A stretch of 64,000 bases of DNA from contig JADLZK010002630.1 in NCBI GenBank assembly GCA_015847255.1, forward strand, positions 1-64,000, read 5' to 3'. A program made the position numbers and the translations under genes. The notes below the pieces were generated by a model. That model worked only from the letters and a program-made list of their open reading frames with translations, ran no database searches and had not been told where the DNA came from. This DNA comes from Hyparrhenia diplandra. Its lineage: Eukaryota > Streptophyta > Magnoliopsida > Poales > Poaceae. Below, in pieces: positions 12,009-23,400 of the stretch. The first letter of the stretch is position 1. The number at the start of each line of letters is the position of its first letter.

Positions 12009-13145
12009 TCAGGGCTTTTTGTTAAGAATGAAACACTTGCACCCAAACACCCTAAAGTAAGACACCTTCGGTTTGTTACCGGTTAGTAGCTCATATGAGG
12101 TCTTCTTGAGTTTCTTGTGGAGGTAGAGGCGGTTGATTGCATGACAAGCGGTGTTGATGGCTTCACACCAAAAGATGTCCGAAGTCTTGTATTCATCTAG
12201 CATTGTTCTTGCCATGTCAATGAGTGTTCTATTCTTCCTCTCTACCACTCCATTTTGTTGAGGGGTGTATGGAACCGAAAACTCATGTTTGATGCCCTCT
12301 TCATCAAGGAATTCTTCAACTTGTGTATTCTTGAATTCGCTTCTATTGTCACTTCTTACTTTCTTGATTGGAAGATCGAATTCTCTTTGAGCCCTTCTAA
12401 TGAAAGTTTTCACCTTCTCTTGTACCTGGCACTTATCAAAGACAAAGAAAACCCAAGTGAAGCAGGAATAATCATCAACAATAACAAGTCCATACTTATT
12501 ACCCCCGATGCTAAGGTAGGCAACTGGTCCAAAGAGATCCATATGAATCAACTCCAAAGGTTGTGTAGTAGTCATGATGCTCTTTGGTGGGTGAGGTACA
12601 CCTACTTGCTTTTACGGCTTGGCAAGCGCTACAAATCTGTCTTTGTCAAAATCAATATTTGTTAGTCCAATGATGTGGTTGTCCTTTTTGTAGCTTGGCC
12701 AAGTTCTTCATCCCAACATGAGCTAGTCGGCGATGCCAAAGCCAACCCATGCTAGATTTTGCCATAAGACAAGTCTCAAGCTTAGTTTCACTTTTGTTGA
12801 AATCGGCTAAGTAAAGCTTATTCTTGAGTTTGCCCATGAAGACAATAGAGGAATCCTCCCTACTAATGACTTCCACACCAACATCGTAAAGAGACAATTG
12901 TAGCCTTTCCCACAAAGTTGTGAGACCGACAACAAATTGTATCCTAGGGATTCAACATGTAAGACATCGAATATAGAATGGTCGGTTGTGATAGCAATTT
13001 TACCAAGTCCCATCACACTTCCCTTAGCGTCATCTCCAAATCGAATGTTGTCACTTGGATCGGCATTAGAGAGTATGACGAAAACATACTCCTTTCTCCG
13101 GTCATATGATTTGTACATCCACTATCAAGCACCCAACTTGATCCA
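12009..13145 (-). pseudogene. Sirevirus protease and integrase
   Basis: At 13140-13095 the minus strand encodes SSWVLDSGCTNHMTG, the retropepsin active-site region (DSG) of copia proteases. The fragment to 12807 carries the rest (IRFGDDAKG, LLSVSQLC). The GAG-pre-integrase domain follows, with the HHCC zinc finger seen as WHRRLAHVGM (12915-12652 frame). The integrase catalytic core at 12575-12009 has IHMDLFGP, the second acidic block VRSDNRSEFKN and the third in NGVVERKNRTL. These are the three DDE acidic residues. Several frame changes (near 13100, 12810, 12650) separate the domains, and the core stops at 12009 just before the RT part. Confidence 0.88.
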
Positions 13146-13382
13146 CTTGAGGAGGAGTATGCACGCAAAACAAATTAGTTCACAAGTTTAGGCCCCCAAA
13201 CTCCTTGGGACCTTTCATGTTAGTCACAAGAATTTTAGGAACCCAAATAGAAGTATGCAAATAAACATTTCTGTCCTTGCCAACATATTTGGCATAAACC
13301 TCCCCTTTCTTTGTTGTTCTTCAAGACAAAGCAAGAACTCAAACTTTGTCTTGTTGATTGAGCCTTGGGAAGATATGTAAAT

Positions 13383-16108
13383 CTATTTGGGTTGGCCCAA
13401 ATTGTTTTCATTTATACGCACAACCTGTTTTGACTGAATAACCTTCTTGATGGGCTGTTTTCGGGAAGTAGGTCGATGAGTTGCCTTCCCTTTCTTAGGG
13501 GCAGCCGGCACCGCCGCTTCGTCCCTAGCGGCACCTTGCCGCCTGGCTTTCTTTGCTTGGAATTTGGCAGCGGTGCGGCGGTATGCAGTAATAGACATAT
13601 CGTACTCATCTTTCCTTTGCTCCAGAACTGAACACACTCATAGCCATTTACCATCTTTCTTCCATTTGTCTTGGCTCCTCTTGTGTGACCTAACTCATCC
13701 TTGATTCTAGGATTTTTTCCATCAATATATTGTGGCCTCTTTGGTTGAGTCTCTTTGTCACTCACTGCTTTCTTGACACTTCATTTCTCTTTTCCAACCA
13801 AAGTGTTGAGTCTAGCAATCTCTTTCTTCATGGTCTCCATGTTAGCAAGGTTTGTGGCATGACTCTTTAAGTCTAGATTGAAACATTTACCACATCCATT
13901 GCTTGTGGAGGGAGTAGAGTTGTCCTTTATGGATGAGAGATGTGAGTTGCTCTCCCAAAGAAGACTATATTTCCCCTCAAGTTCTTTGTGCTTTTCTTGT
14001 AAGTCACAATACTTTTCATTGAGAGTAATAGTAGCTTTCTTTGTGAGAGCATGGTCCTCCTTTTCTTTTACAAGTTTCTTTTGTAAAGAGGCCACCTCAC
14101 TTCTTTCAAACACAAGAGTGTCTTTGTTGTCAACATAGAGCTTCTCAAGTCTAGTGAGTTCACTTTCTCTAGTTTCCAACTCGGCTTGGACACTCTCTAA
14201 ATCCTCCATCATCTTAGTGATAAATATTTTGGTCTTTGGATCTAGGTTCTTTGTCAAGGTATCATACTCTTCATCACTAGACCCATCATCACTTGAGCTA
14301 TCACTAAGTTCACTAGATTCATCACTAAGTGTTGGGGAGGCTTTAGTTTTGGAAAGTACCTTCTCACGCTTTGCCATAAGTCAAATGTGAGGGGAGCCAT
14401 CTTCATCATCATCGGACATGTTAGAGAAGAGCTTTGGTGTGGAGGTTGACTCTTGTCTAGCAAATGTTGCTATCTTCACATCCTCCTCACTTGACTCTTT
14501 AGTTGAGTCCCACTCATGCCCAATGTGTGCTTCTCCTATGTTCTTTCCCTTTCTCTTGTAATCTTGCCTCTTGTCATTGTTGGAGTTGTCCTTCTTATAT
14601 TTATTGTTCTTGTTCTCATGTGGACAATCCGCGACAAAGTGCTCTGTGCTTCCACAATTGTAGCAAGTCCTCTTCTTCTTGTTGGGAAACTCTTTGCACC
14701 ATCTTGTACCCATTCCTCTTCATGGCCTTGTGATATTTCTTGATAAATAGAGCCATGTCATTGATGTTTGCACCTCCCTCATCATCATCATCACTTGAGG
14801 AAGAGGTGGAATCAATGTGTTCTTGCATTTTCTTCATTTCCTTATCTTGATTTGAAGTTGATTGCTTGCTGCCCTTGTTCTTGTTGGAGGTGCTTGGCTT
14901 GCTTGACTTGCTTGCTTTGAGAGCAACATCCTTGATCTTGATGCCATCCAACTTGGCTTGCAACTCACCAAGTCTTTTCCTCTCATTTGCCTCTTCTCTT
15001 TGCATGTCAAAGGTGAGCAATCTTTCAAGCACATCATTGGGAGTGAAGTGCTCAAACTTCTTCTTGTCTCTAATCAAGGTGACTACGGTCTCATTTCTAG
15101 GTGCATAGGCTTCAAGCATGACCTTCACCACCTTGTGATCATCAAGTTCTTCATCTTCATACCCTCTTATCCTTCCAACTAGAACCATCAACCGGTCAAA
15201 CATCTCTTGGGCACCTTCCCCTTCAACTATTACAAACCGGTTGAGCTTTGCCTTCAACAAGTCAATCTTTGCCTTTCTTACTTTGTCAACCCCTTCATGA
15301 GCAATGTGCAAGGTGTCCCAAATTTGCTTGGCCACATCAACATTCATCACTCTATTGTATTTATTGCCATCTAGAGAGTTCAAGAGTATGCTTGTGGCTT
15401 GCCCGTTGAGGTGGATCATGAGTAGCTCTTCATTGGTTGGTGCTTCGGGGTTCACCGGTGGTTGAAAGCTACTACACATAATTTCTCAAAGACCGGGGTG
15501 AAGAGCAATAAGATAGGCTCTCATTAAATGCTTCCACTTGGCAAAGTTAGTCCCATCGAAGCGAGGTAACTTGCCGACGGGCACGTTGATGAAAGACTTC
15601 GTATCACGGTTAGTCAAATAAGAAGAATAGTTAAAGGATATGGCTTAAAATTTCTTGTTGCTGCTGCTGCCCTCATCCTTCTTCTTCTCATTCTTCTTGT
15701 TCTTTGGCACGTAGGACTCATCATCATCACCGTCATCGGAACTACTTGATAGCTCACTTGATTGAGCATCAAGTTCCACCACTTTCTTGCTTCTTTCTTC
15801 TCTTCTCTTGAGTCTTTCTTCTCTTATTCTTTTCTCTCATCTTTTCTTTTGAGCTTCTCGATGAGCTGCATGCTTGCATCTTCTTCTTGCTTCTTGGTCC
15901 TCTCACGCTCAGCCCTTCTTGCTTCCTTGGCAGCTTTCTTCTCTTTTCTTTTCCTCCTTGCTTCCCTTCTCTCGGATCGGTGGTTTGCATCTCGAGAGAG
16001 AAGAGGAAGAGGATAGCTCATTCTTGGCGGAAGCCGTGGAGGCTTGGCGTGGATGCCAACGGTATCACCTTCGGCTCCACCTTGAGTCGAACCTTCTCGT
16101 GTATCCAT
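13383..16108 (-). pseudogene. Sirevirus gag with CCHC knuckle and coiled coil
   Basis: The start Met is at 16108, about 40 bp after the primer-binding site. The N-terminus is basic and lysine/arginine-rich (RREARRKRKEKKAAKEARR). The capsid-like UBN2 region lies in 15479-14616 (KQIWDTLHIAHEG, RLMVLVGRIRGYEDEELDD). The zinc knuckle CYNCGSTEHFVADC (CX2CX4HX4C) is near 14650. The 14377-13781 part is a heptad-rich coiled coil of roughly 190 aa preceded by a Ser/Asp-rich acidic stretch. In-frame past a TGA near 13782 comes DKETQP, close to the dynein-light-chain (LC8) binding motif. Sirevirus gags are known to bind LC8 proteins through this extension. Several frame changes and the TGA make the gene defective. 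Confidence 0.85.
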
Positions 16109-16146
16109 ACTTCACAGCGGTGAAAGGGCTTGATGAAGTACACTAG

Positions 16147-16158
16147 AGGCGATACCAC
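16147..16158 (-). other. Primer-binding site of the Sirevirus
   Basis: Just inside the 5' LTR the minus strand reads GTGGTATCGCCTC. The TGGTATC core matches the complement of initiator tRNA-Met; the remainder has diverged from the expected AGAGC. It sets the inner edge of the 5' LTR at 16160. Confidence 0.6.
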
Positions 16159-16159
16159 T

Positions 16160-17452
16160 TGTACGATCATTTGGGCGCCTAGTGGGGGGGTGAATAGGCC
16201 TGTTTCAAAATTCAACTTAAAACACCGTCGGTTTATCAAGCGGCACCGCCCGCTTTACGCGGCACCTTTGCCGCTCTGGCGGCACTTCGCCGGACCTTAT
16301 GAGCGGCACCGCCGCTCAAAGAGAAGAAGTTAGCTCACGTTCAAAATCTGTCCAATGAAAAGTAGATCGAGTAATTTTCCTTGGTTCTGGGACAGTATAC
16401 ACTGCGGTCGAGAGCTGAAACAAGTAGATCGAGTGTATACAAATAGATCGGCCTCAAACCCTAAATCCTCTCAACAAAAACAATATGTAAGCAATGTAAA
16501 AGTAAATCAAGCACGCGGTGACCACGAGGGGATTTATCCGTGGTTCAGCTTCGCCACCAAGGCTTGCCTACGCCCACGTTGTTGAGAGGTTCCACTAAGG
16601 AATGAGCTCACCATAAAGATTTGCCTCTTTGCCTCGTTCACAAGTCTAGGAACCGAATCCTAGAGATGTGGGGTAATGTATTAGATGCAAGAGGGCGTTA
16701 CAAACCTCCCCTAGGCCGCCACAAGTTGGCAAGCTCAAGGGCGACACTAGCCGGCTAGGAGCAAGCTCCAAGAGTAAAAGACCACAACCGCCGGCCAAAG
16801 TGCGAACCAAGTGCTTCTAGAACAGTGAAGATCGGTGGAGCTCTCTTCCAATCGAAGTTTGCGACCCTCACACTCAAGAATCGATGGTGGAATCGATGGA
16901 TTTGCTTGAGGGGGTGAGGAGCTTCAATGGAGGAGAGAGAGCTGAGCACTTGAGAGCCTTTCTGTCGAAAGTGAGCAGGGGAGAAGAAAGGTAACCGTTG
17001 GGGGTAGAAAAGGAAAGTATAAATACTCCCCTCCCAACGGTCAGAACATGAGCGGCACTGCCGCACATGATCAAGCGGCACCGCCGCTCCCCCTGAGCGG
17101 CACCGCCGCTCAGGCTTAGTCAGGTAAAAGGTGGAATAAGATTGACCACTGACTAAGTCTGGAGCCGGAGGTTATGTGGTGTGAAAATGAGCACTTGGTT
17201 GCACGCTTTGACACAGTGGTTCTAATCCCTCTTAATAGTACGGCGTGTCCTATACTCAAATTCAAAATGTAAAATGAATATAAACCTCCTTTCTTGAAGT
17301 ACCATCTGCAAAACGAATTGGGGTACTCCTCCTTTAGGTTTGCAATGTCCTCTTGGCTTGTTGCCTGCTTGTCAACTCGATAAATCTTATTAGTCCTCTA
17401 TTTAGATTGTCATCAACGCCAAAACCCACATTAGAGGTTGATTGCACTTACG
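16160..17452 (-). repeat. 5' LTR of the Sirevirus (full length)
   Basis: 1,293 bp in element orientation, from ...GTAAGTGCAATC at 17452 to ...GATCGTACA at 16160. The first base pair of TG has changed (CG on the minus strand). It holds at least six near-palindromic GCGGCACCGCCGC-type motifs in two clusters (16240-16320 and 17050-17115) and the AGTATAAATACTCC block near 17016-17030, a plausible TATA box. It keeps the 331-bp segment missing from the 3' LTR. Confidence 0.85.
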
Positions 17453-17947
17453 GTTACAAATGGTATTGAGCCAACTCTCGCGGTTTCACGAACGTATGGA
17501 TCGGGAGCTCGAAAAAGTTGCGCATGGCTCCGTAGAGGGCATGGCAAATAGACCGAGGAGCTGGTAATGCGTACGTGAGCCAAGAGAGTTGATTCTGGAC
17601 ATTTGTCCCGTATGGGTAAGCCTGGTTCGACGGGGACGTCGAGTCCTTACGGGTGGGTGGATGTGAGAGCCAACCCGGTGGGCCAATTGGGCTAGGCTGA
17701 TTTCACGGTCACTGTAGCAGCGAGCTACTGTAGCCCGAGGCAAGTGCTCCTAGGATAGTACCATACCGTGAATTTGAAGTGGAGTAGACCAGCTTAAAAG
17801 CTTCGCCGGGGAGGCTGTTAACTCGGATCGATCCTTTTGCGTGAAGCGAGGGACTAAAAGCGTAAGAGAGTTAATTAGAAGGAGGTGTGGTCCATTCAAC
17901 GTGTAGAGTGGATCATAACCGTCATCCCGGTCGGGCGTTACATGTGG

Positions 17948-19770
17948 TGCGGTGTCATGGTTAAAATTGTTGTCAGTATATTGGGTTGCAGTACATATAT
18001 ATTGATCTTTTGAAATCTTATTGCAATGTGCAACGACAATGTCTTATGTACAAGTGTCCAAGCAGGTGGGGAGAAAAAAAAAATGTATTTTGATTGCACA
18101 AATATGAGATCCATCAATATCCCATAGGTGTCTTTTGTGTTAATAGTTGTGATCCTTTTAAAAAAAAAAAAAAAAAGAATAACAAATTTGGTGAATTAGA
18201 ATTAGAAGAAGCACCTTGTCCAACAGGTGTTTGATGAATTGCCTCGTCCACATATGGAGGTGTGTGTTTCAATTTGTTGATACTCTAAATGTTTTTTTTG
18301 GAAATAATTTAATCGATCTTGCGATCAGTAATTTTTCTCTAAAAGAACTCAATAAGAACATTTCAATATTTTACTGATTCATAGTCTCTTCGTTTCTGCA
18401 CTGTTTCCTGCACTGTAATCTATGTGACGTAATTCCTACCTTCTCTTTGATTCAGAAAGATACTAATTGTTCCTTGGGAATATTGGCAGCTTCAAGATTA
18501 CTGGATTTTTTAGATCTCAAAATAGATAGATAATATGTTGATAAGGCACTGAATGGGCTGAGTCTGCAAATATGTTATCTCTTTTCTGAGGTGGTTCAGT
18601 CACAGGGTGTAGAAGCAAATCTGAAACACACAAATGCGAAGATGGGAGAATAGGCAGGGGACTGCAAGATGTCTCTGCTCTCTTCTTGCCGACATGACCA
18701 AAGGTGAGTTTGGGAAATATGGAATGGTGTCTACAGGGTTTTCATCGCCTTTGAAGTATATTTTCTAAGGTTGCGAGGTTTCAATGCTCTTCTTACAAGG
18801 TCAGTGGATTATTATCGGCCACCTGTTTACAGTTTCTTCTAGCTGTAGTTCTAGAGAAGCCTAGATTGTTAAATATCTGTTCTTTAAGTTTCGCACAATG
18901 GTCTGGTTATTCACATATGCAGTTTGTAAGTTGAATTCACCAATCAGTCCACCATTGTATCTTCAGAGAAAAAAACACCCCTGCACACATACATGACGAA
19001 TAGAATTTGTCTTCAACCAAACTCGATTTTTTAATAATTGCGCACTACTTTAAAATCGCTAAATGTGAACTAACTTGTGGAGCTTGGTTTTGACAGGGCA
19101 TCTGTAATTCAAGTGCACCAACCGTTCAATGGGAAATGAGGAGCAAGCTGCTGCATTCTTGATTGGTGGTTAGACTCCTGTGAGCAGCAGTTTCTGCCAT
19201 TCTGTTTGCTGAACCCTTTCCTGGGTTGAATATTGATATGAAAGTGCTCAAAGGACTTTTAGACATGTTTCATGTTTTCTCTTGTTTCCGAGAACAAACA
19301 CTTGTTTTCTGTACCTTATACATAGACTGATAGACACCTGAATGCAGGCAAAACTGTGAAGATTTATCCTCTTATTAAACTGGAGGTTTGGGAGCTTTAA
19401 GTGTGAAACATGTAGAAAAAAAAAAAGATGGACCACGTCTACTTTGCCCATTATTTTTTTAAATGATAACCATAGAGTGTACAGTTATGCTGTTATACTT
19501 TTCTGTTTTGCCATGCAATCACTAGGCCACACGATTCTCCACGGCCCCCTTTATCTCCCTTTATTTTTTTTATCTCTTGGTTCATGTCAAGTGATTTTGA
19601 AGCTTATTTTTCCTGACATTCTTTTGGGTACCAATAGTTCATGGAATGCATTGTTATATTAGCAAAACACTGGATTTGTGCTCACTTCAATGCTATGGAT
19701 AAATGCATTGACAAAGTATAATTACTCAAATACTTTGTATTTGATAGAATTAATTTTAGACTTAACGTAA
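17948..19770. other. Intergenic, probably a Helitron interior
   Basis: AT-rich sequence with homopolymer runs and no supported coding region. A Helitron-type 3' end lies directly to its right, so part of this stretch may be the body of a non-autonomous Helitron. I could not locate a 5' TC terminus. Confidence 0.4.
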
Positions 19771-19799
19771 GCCGTTGCGTTAGCACGGCATTATACTAG
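19771..19799 (+). mobile_element. Helitron-type 3' terminus
   Basis: GCCGT (19771-19775) pairs with ACGGC (19785-19789) to form a short hairpin, followed after six bases by CTAG and then T. A hairpin shortly before a CTRR end next to a host T is the diagnostic 3' end of Helitrons. The same end occurs inverted at 36464-36497 and, decayed, at 39592-39617. Confidence 0.6.
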
Positions 19800-20438
19800 T
19801 ACAATATAATGGCCTAATAATGTAACGTACATTTTTTTTTTTCTTAACTACTGTCTTAATTTGTTCTTATTAACTACTACCCTCCATGGGCCTGTTGGGC
19901 TGGTTTGTGACAAAATCACAAAATATAAAATAAACTTTTCCAATTTTATTGGACTCCACACGCAGTAGATATGTACAGTGAATATATAATATGGTAGTAC
20001 AAATTTTTTTTTTTTTAATCTAGATCTACGCTTTTTATAATTATAATTTAGACATACACAGTGACGTTTTTAGTTATATATAATATGGAAAAGTAAACTT
20101 TTTTTTTTTTCTTGCATGAATAACACATGAAGCATATCAGCCCATCATGTCATGTGTTGCAAAGGTGCTTTTGAGTGAGTTGCGGTAGAAAAATTGTCTT
20201 TCTTTTGTGGGCTGGCTGGCAATCCTGGCATTGCAATTAATCTGTTGCATGAAGCAACCGATTCCTCGCAGATCGCTTCCCGAACCTTGACGCCGTCGCC
20301 TGGAGGGTGGCATCGCAGCGCAGCCACCACCGCCAGCCGCCTTCGTCCACTCGTCCGGCCAGAGCCAGCCTAGTAAAGAGTCCAAGGTCGAGTGACACGA
20401 GAAGACCAGGGGAGCCACAAACAAAATCTGCAGTGACA
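19800..20438. other. Upstream region of the 4CL-like gene
   Basis: AT-rich DNA with long T runs, becoming GC-rich from about 20280. It should contain the promoter and 5' UTR of the downstream gene. I see no unambiguous TATA box. Confidence 0.4.
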
Positions 20439-23400
20439 ATGCAGGACGCCGTGGCGTCTCCCGGACCCGCCAATGCTGGCGCCGCCGCCACCTTCTACTG
20501 CGCCGCCACCGGCGTGTACGCGAGCACGCACCCTCCGGTGGCGCTCCCCTCCGACCCGTCCCTCTCCCTCGTCCCGCACATCTTCGCCCGCCTGCCCGCA
20601 GCCCGCCCCGACGCCCCGGCCCTCCTCGACGCCGCCACCGCGGAGGCCCTCTCCCCGCGCCGACCTCCGCCGCCTCGTCTCCGCCCTCGCGGCGGGCCTC
20701 CGCCGCCGCCGGGGCCTCCGCGGCGGCGACGTCGTGCTCCCCTCGCCCTGCCCAACTCCATCGCCTTCCCCGTCGCGTTCCTCGCCGTCCTCGCCGCCGG
20801 GTCCGTCGCCACCACCATGAGCCCGTCCAGCGCCCCCGCCGAGATCGCCGCCAGGGTTCGGGACACCAGCCCGGCCCTCGTGTTCGCCACGCCCGAGAAC
20901 GTCGGCAAGCTCCCGCCGTTGCGCGTCCCGGTCGTCCTCGTGCCCGATGTCTTCCACCTCGCGCACGACGACGGCGCCTCCGAGTTCGCACCCTTCCGCG
21001 AGTTGCTGCTGTTCGATTCCGAGCCACTGCCGGCCCCGCCGGTGGGCCAGGACGACGCGGCCGCCATCCTCTACTCGTCCGGGACGGGCGGCCGGAGCAA
21101 GGGCGTCGTGCTCACGCACCGCAACCTCATCGCCACGGTCGAGCTCTTCGTGCGCTTCGAGGCCTCGCAGTACGCCGCACCTGCTTGTGACAATGTCTAC
21201 CTGGCGGCGCTGCCCATGTTCCACGTCTACGGACTCTCGCTCTTCGCCGTGGGCCTGCTCTCGCTCGGTTCCACGGTGGTCGTCATGAAGAGGTTCGATG
21301 CGGGCGACGCCGTTAAGGCCATCCACAGATTCAGGTCACGCACTTCCCGGTCGTTCCGCCCATCATGGCGGCGCTGGTGCGCGCCGCCAACACAGCGGAA
21401 ATACCGTTGGAATCCGTGGTGCAGGTGTCCACCGGCGCAGCGCCGTCCAGCGCCAGACTCCTCAACGACTTTGTCAAAGCTTTCCCCACGTCGATCTCAT
21501 TCAGGTACCTGCCTAGTGCCTACCCACCTACAGTCACTTCATTCGTTTGTTTCCGTTGGTACTTTTGGTTATGCTTATGCTTGATGCGGACGACTCTGCT
21601 TTGGTACTGTACTAGAGTACGGATACGGAACAGAGCTGCAGACAAATCTGGGAATCATTTTTTTCCAGTTAGGCTGTTTAGTTCACCTGAATTTCACATC
21701 ACATCGAGTCTAATTGGATAGTTTGGATGTACTTTTACTTTATAAGACAAATGTTTTAAACTTTGTTAGACCATGTTAGGATAATATTTACCACAAATAA
21801 ACTAAAAGTGTTAGGCATTTTAAATAAACACAGCCCTAATCAAACACGTATATGCCCTGCTCTGAAATCTGAATAGTCTTCTGATAGGAGACAAAATGTT
21901 CAGTCTTCTGATAGGAGACAAAATGTTCAGTTTTACCCATTTACTTAACCATGCAATATTTTAAGATAGGTGTCCACTAGATGAAGACAGGTGTGCATAT
22001 TCCACATGGGTATTACATGCTCATGAGTCGAGGTGTCGGAGTCAGTGGTGCAAATGTCGGTGCAAATGTCTGAGGTGTCCGTGTAGGGTGATCGAGGCTG
22101 TAGCTGTTTTGTCCAGTTTTTAGAAAGTACTGTACTTCTATTGGTGGACCAATAAACTGCTTTTCTAGAAACAACCTCTTCGTAGTACAATTTTCGCAGC
22201 ATACTATTTTTGGCAAGCTTTCTGCTTTTCCAAATGGGTGGAAATAGAGAGACATTTTACAATTGTTTGAAGGGAGATAAACAAGAGGTGTCTATTTGGT
22301 TTCACAGTTACCAAACACCTTATAGATTTTTTCACACACAGCTCACAACACCTTTTACACAGCTGAACCAAATAGACCCTGACTCATCAAGTCACATACA
22401 GTCCATTTTTTTTAAAAAAAAAATGTAGTCCCTCTTCATTTTTTTTCCCAAATAAGCCTATATTTAGAAGTGGATCGAGAAATATCATATTTGAAAGTGA
22501 AAATAGATAAAATTTAAATCATAGTACACTTGCTAACTTATTTAATTTAATTTGATGCATTGCTAATAGCCTTAATGTGTTATCATGATACTTTTTTCTC
22601 TTTTATCTCATCTTTTCTAGCTGTGTCGTTAATACATATGGCTCATGATAGCAGAAAATATTTGGGCCGACCCAAGCTACGCAATGGACTATGCGAGGCC
22701 ATAGCTTGAGTTGAAATGTGTTGACTCAAGAACCTAAAAATTAGCCTTGAGGCCACGGGATCAGGTCGGCCCATTCCCATCCATTAATACACACAAAATA
22801 TGGGTAACTTGACCTTCCTAGTTGACCATGGTCATGTGTACCATTGAGCTTATCAATGGGATTTACAAAGATTTTACTTTTTCCTTGAATAAAAAACCCA
22901 AGAAAACTAAGATTTACAGCAAATTCAAGCATGTGGGGACTCCCTAAATAGTCTACTTCTTGGCTGGCTTTTATCGGGGAAGTATGGTTCTCAATCTTAC
23001 AACCACTAGGCCTGCAAGCATTGATTCCGTATTCCAATAGCAGACTGGCTGGTGGTTTCAGAGTAGGAAATAGGTTGATAAGTCGGGGTGCAATGGTTTC
23101 GATTGCCTTGGGCTCCTAGTGATTTGTTTACTTTTGGAAGGAAAGGAATAGCTTAATTTATAATTTTTTACACAATGCGTACTTAGTGAAATGTGCTTTA
23201 TACTGACATAAAAGCTTCAAGTTACTAGCTGCACCTTAACATGTCGCTATCTTTCAATGATGCTTATGTTTGAAGAATTGAAATGGCAGGCTGGAATCTG
23301 TATCTTATTTTCTGTACATACAAAACTGTTGGAATAATGGTTCTTTTCAGGAGATTCTTGTGGCTGCACAGCTTGTGTTGATGCTGAGTCACAGCAGCAA

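Larger units (their letters stand above)
5488..17452 (-). mobile_element. Ty1/copia retrotransposon, Sirevirus lineage
   Basis: A 12-kb LTR retrotransposon on the minus strand. The LTRs are 5488-6407 (3') and 16160-17452 (5'), with target duplication GTTAC at 5483-5487 and 17453-17457. In element order it holds the PBS, gag with CCHC knuckle and a long coiled coil, protease, integrase, reverse transcriptase, RNase H, then a third coding region of about 1.6 kb in the envelope position, and the polypurine tract. Integrase before RT places it in Ty1/copia. The coiled-coil gag extension and extra 3' region are hallmarks of Sireviruses. Stops and frame changes in every coding part show it is no longer autonomous. 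It inserted into the left LTR of the TRIM-like element, so it is the younger of the two. Confidence 0.92.
5212..17942 (+). mobile_element. TRIM-like retrotransposon, split by a Sirevirus
   Basis: With the nested Sirevirus removed, this is a 0.76-kb miniature LTR element. The left LTR (5212-5487, completed by base 17458) and right LTR (17662-17942, 281 bp) both begin TGTGAGA and end GGGCGTTACA. The 203-bp internal part (17459-17661) starts with a primer-binding site, TGGTATTGAGCC at 17461, resembling the complement of initiator tRNA-Met. It ends with a purine tract, GGGTGGGTGGA, just before the right LTR. The target duplication TGTGG is present at 5207-5211 and 17943-17947. There is no coding capacity, so it must have moved with enzymes from another element. 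I saw no convincing 5S rRNA promoter, so it is not an obvious Cassandra. Confidence 0.85.

Noticed and set aside
20137..21027. Long minus-strand open frame opposite exon 1 of the 4CL-like gene
   Set aside because: It is an Arg/Gly-rich shadow of a GC-rich coding exon. The plus strand has the ligase motifs and good splice sites.
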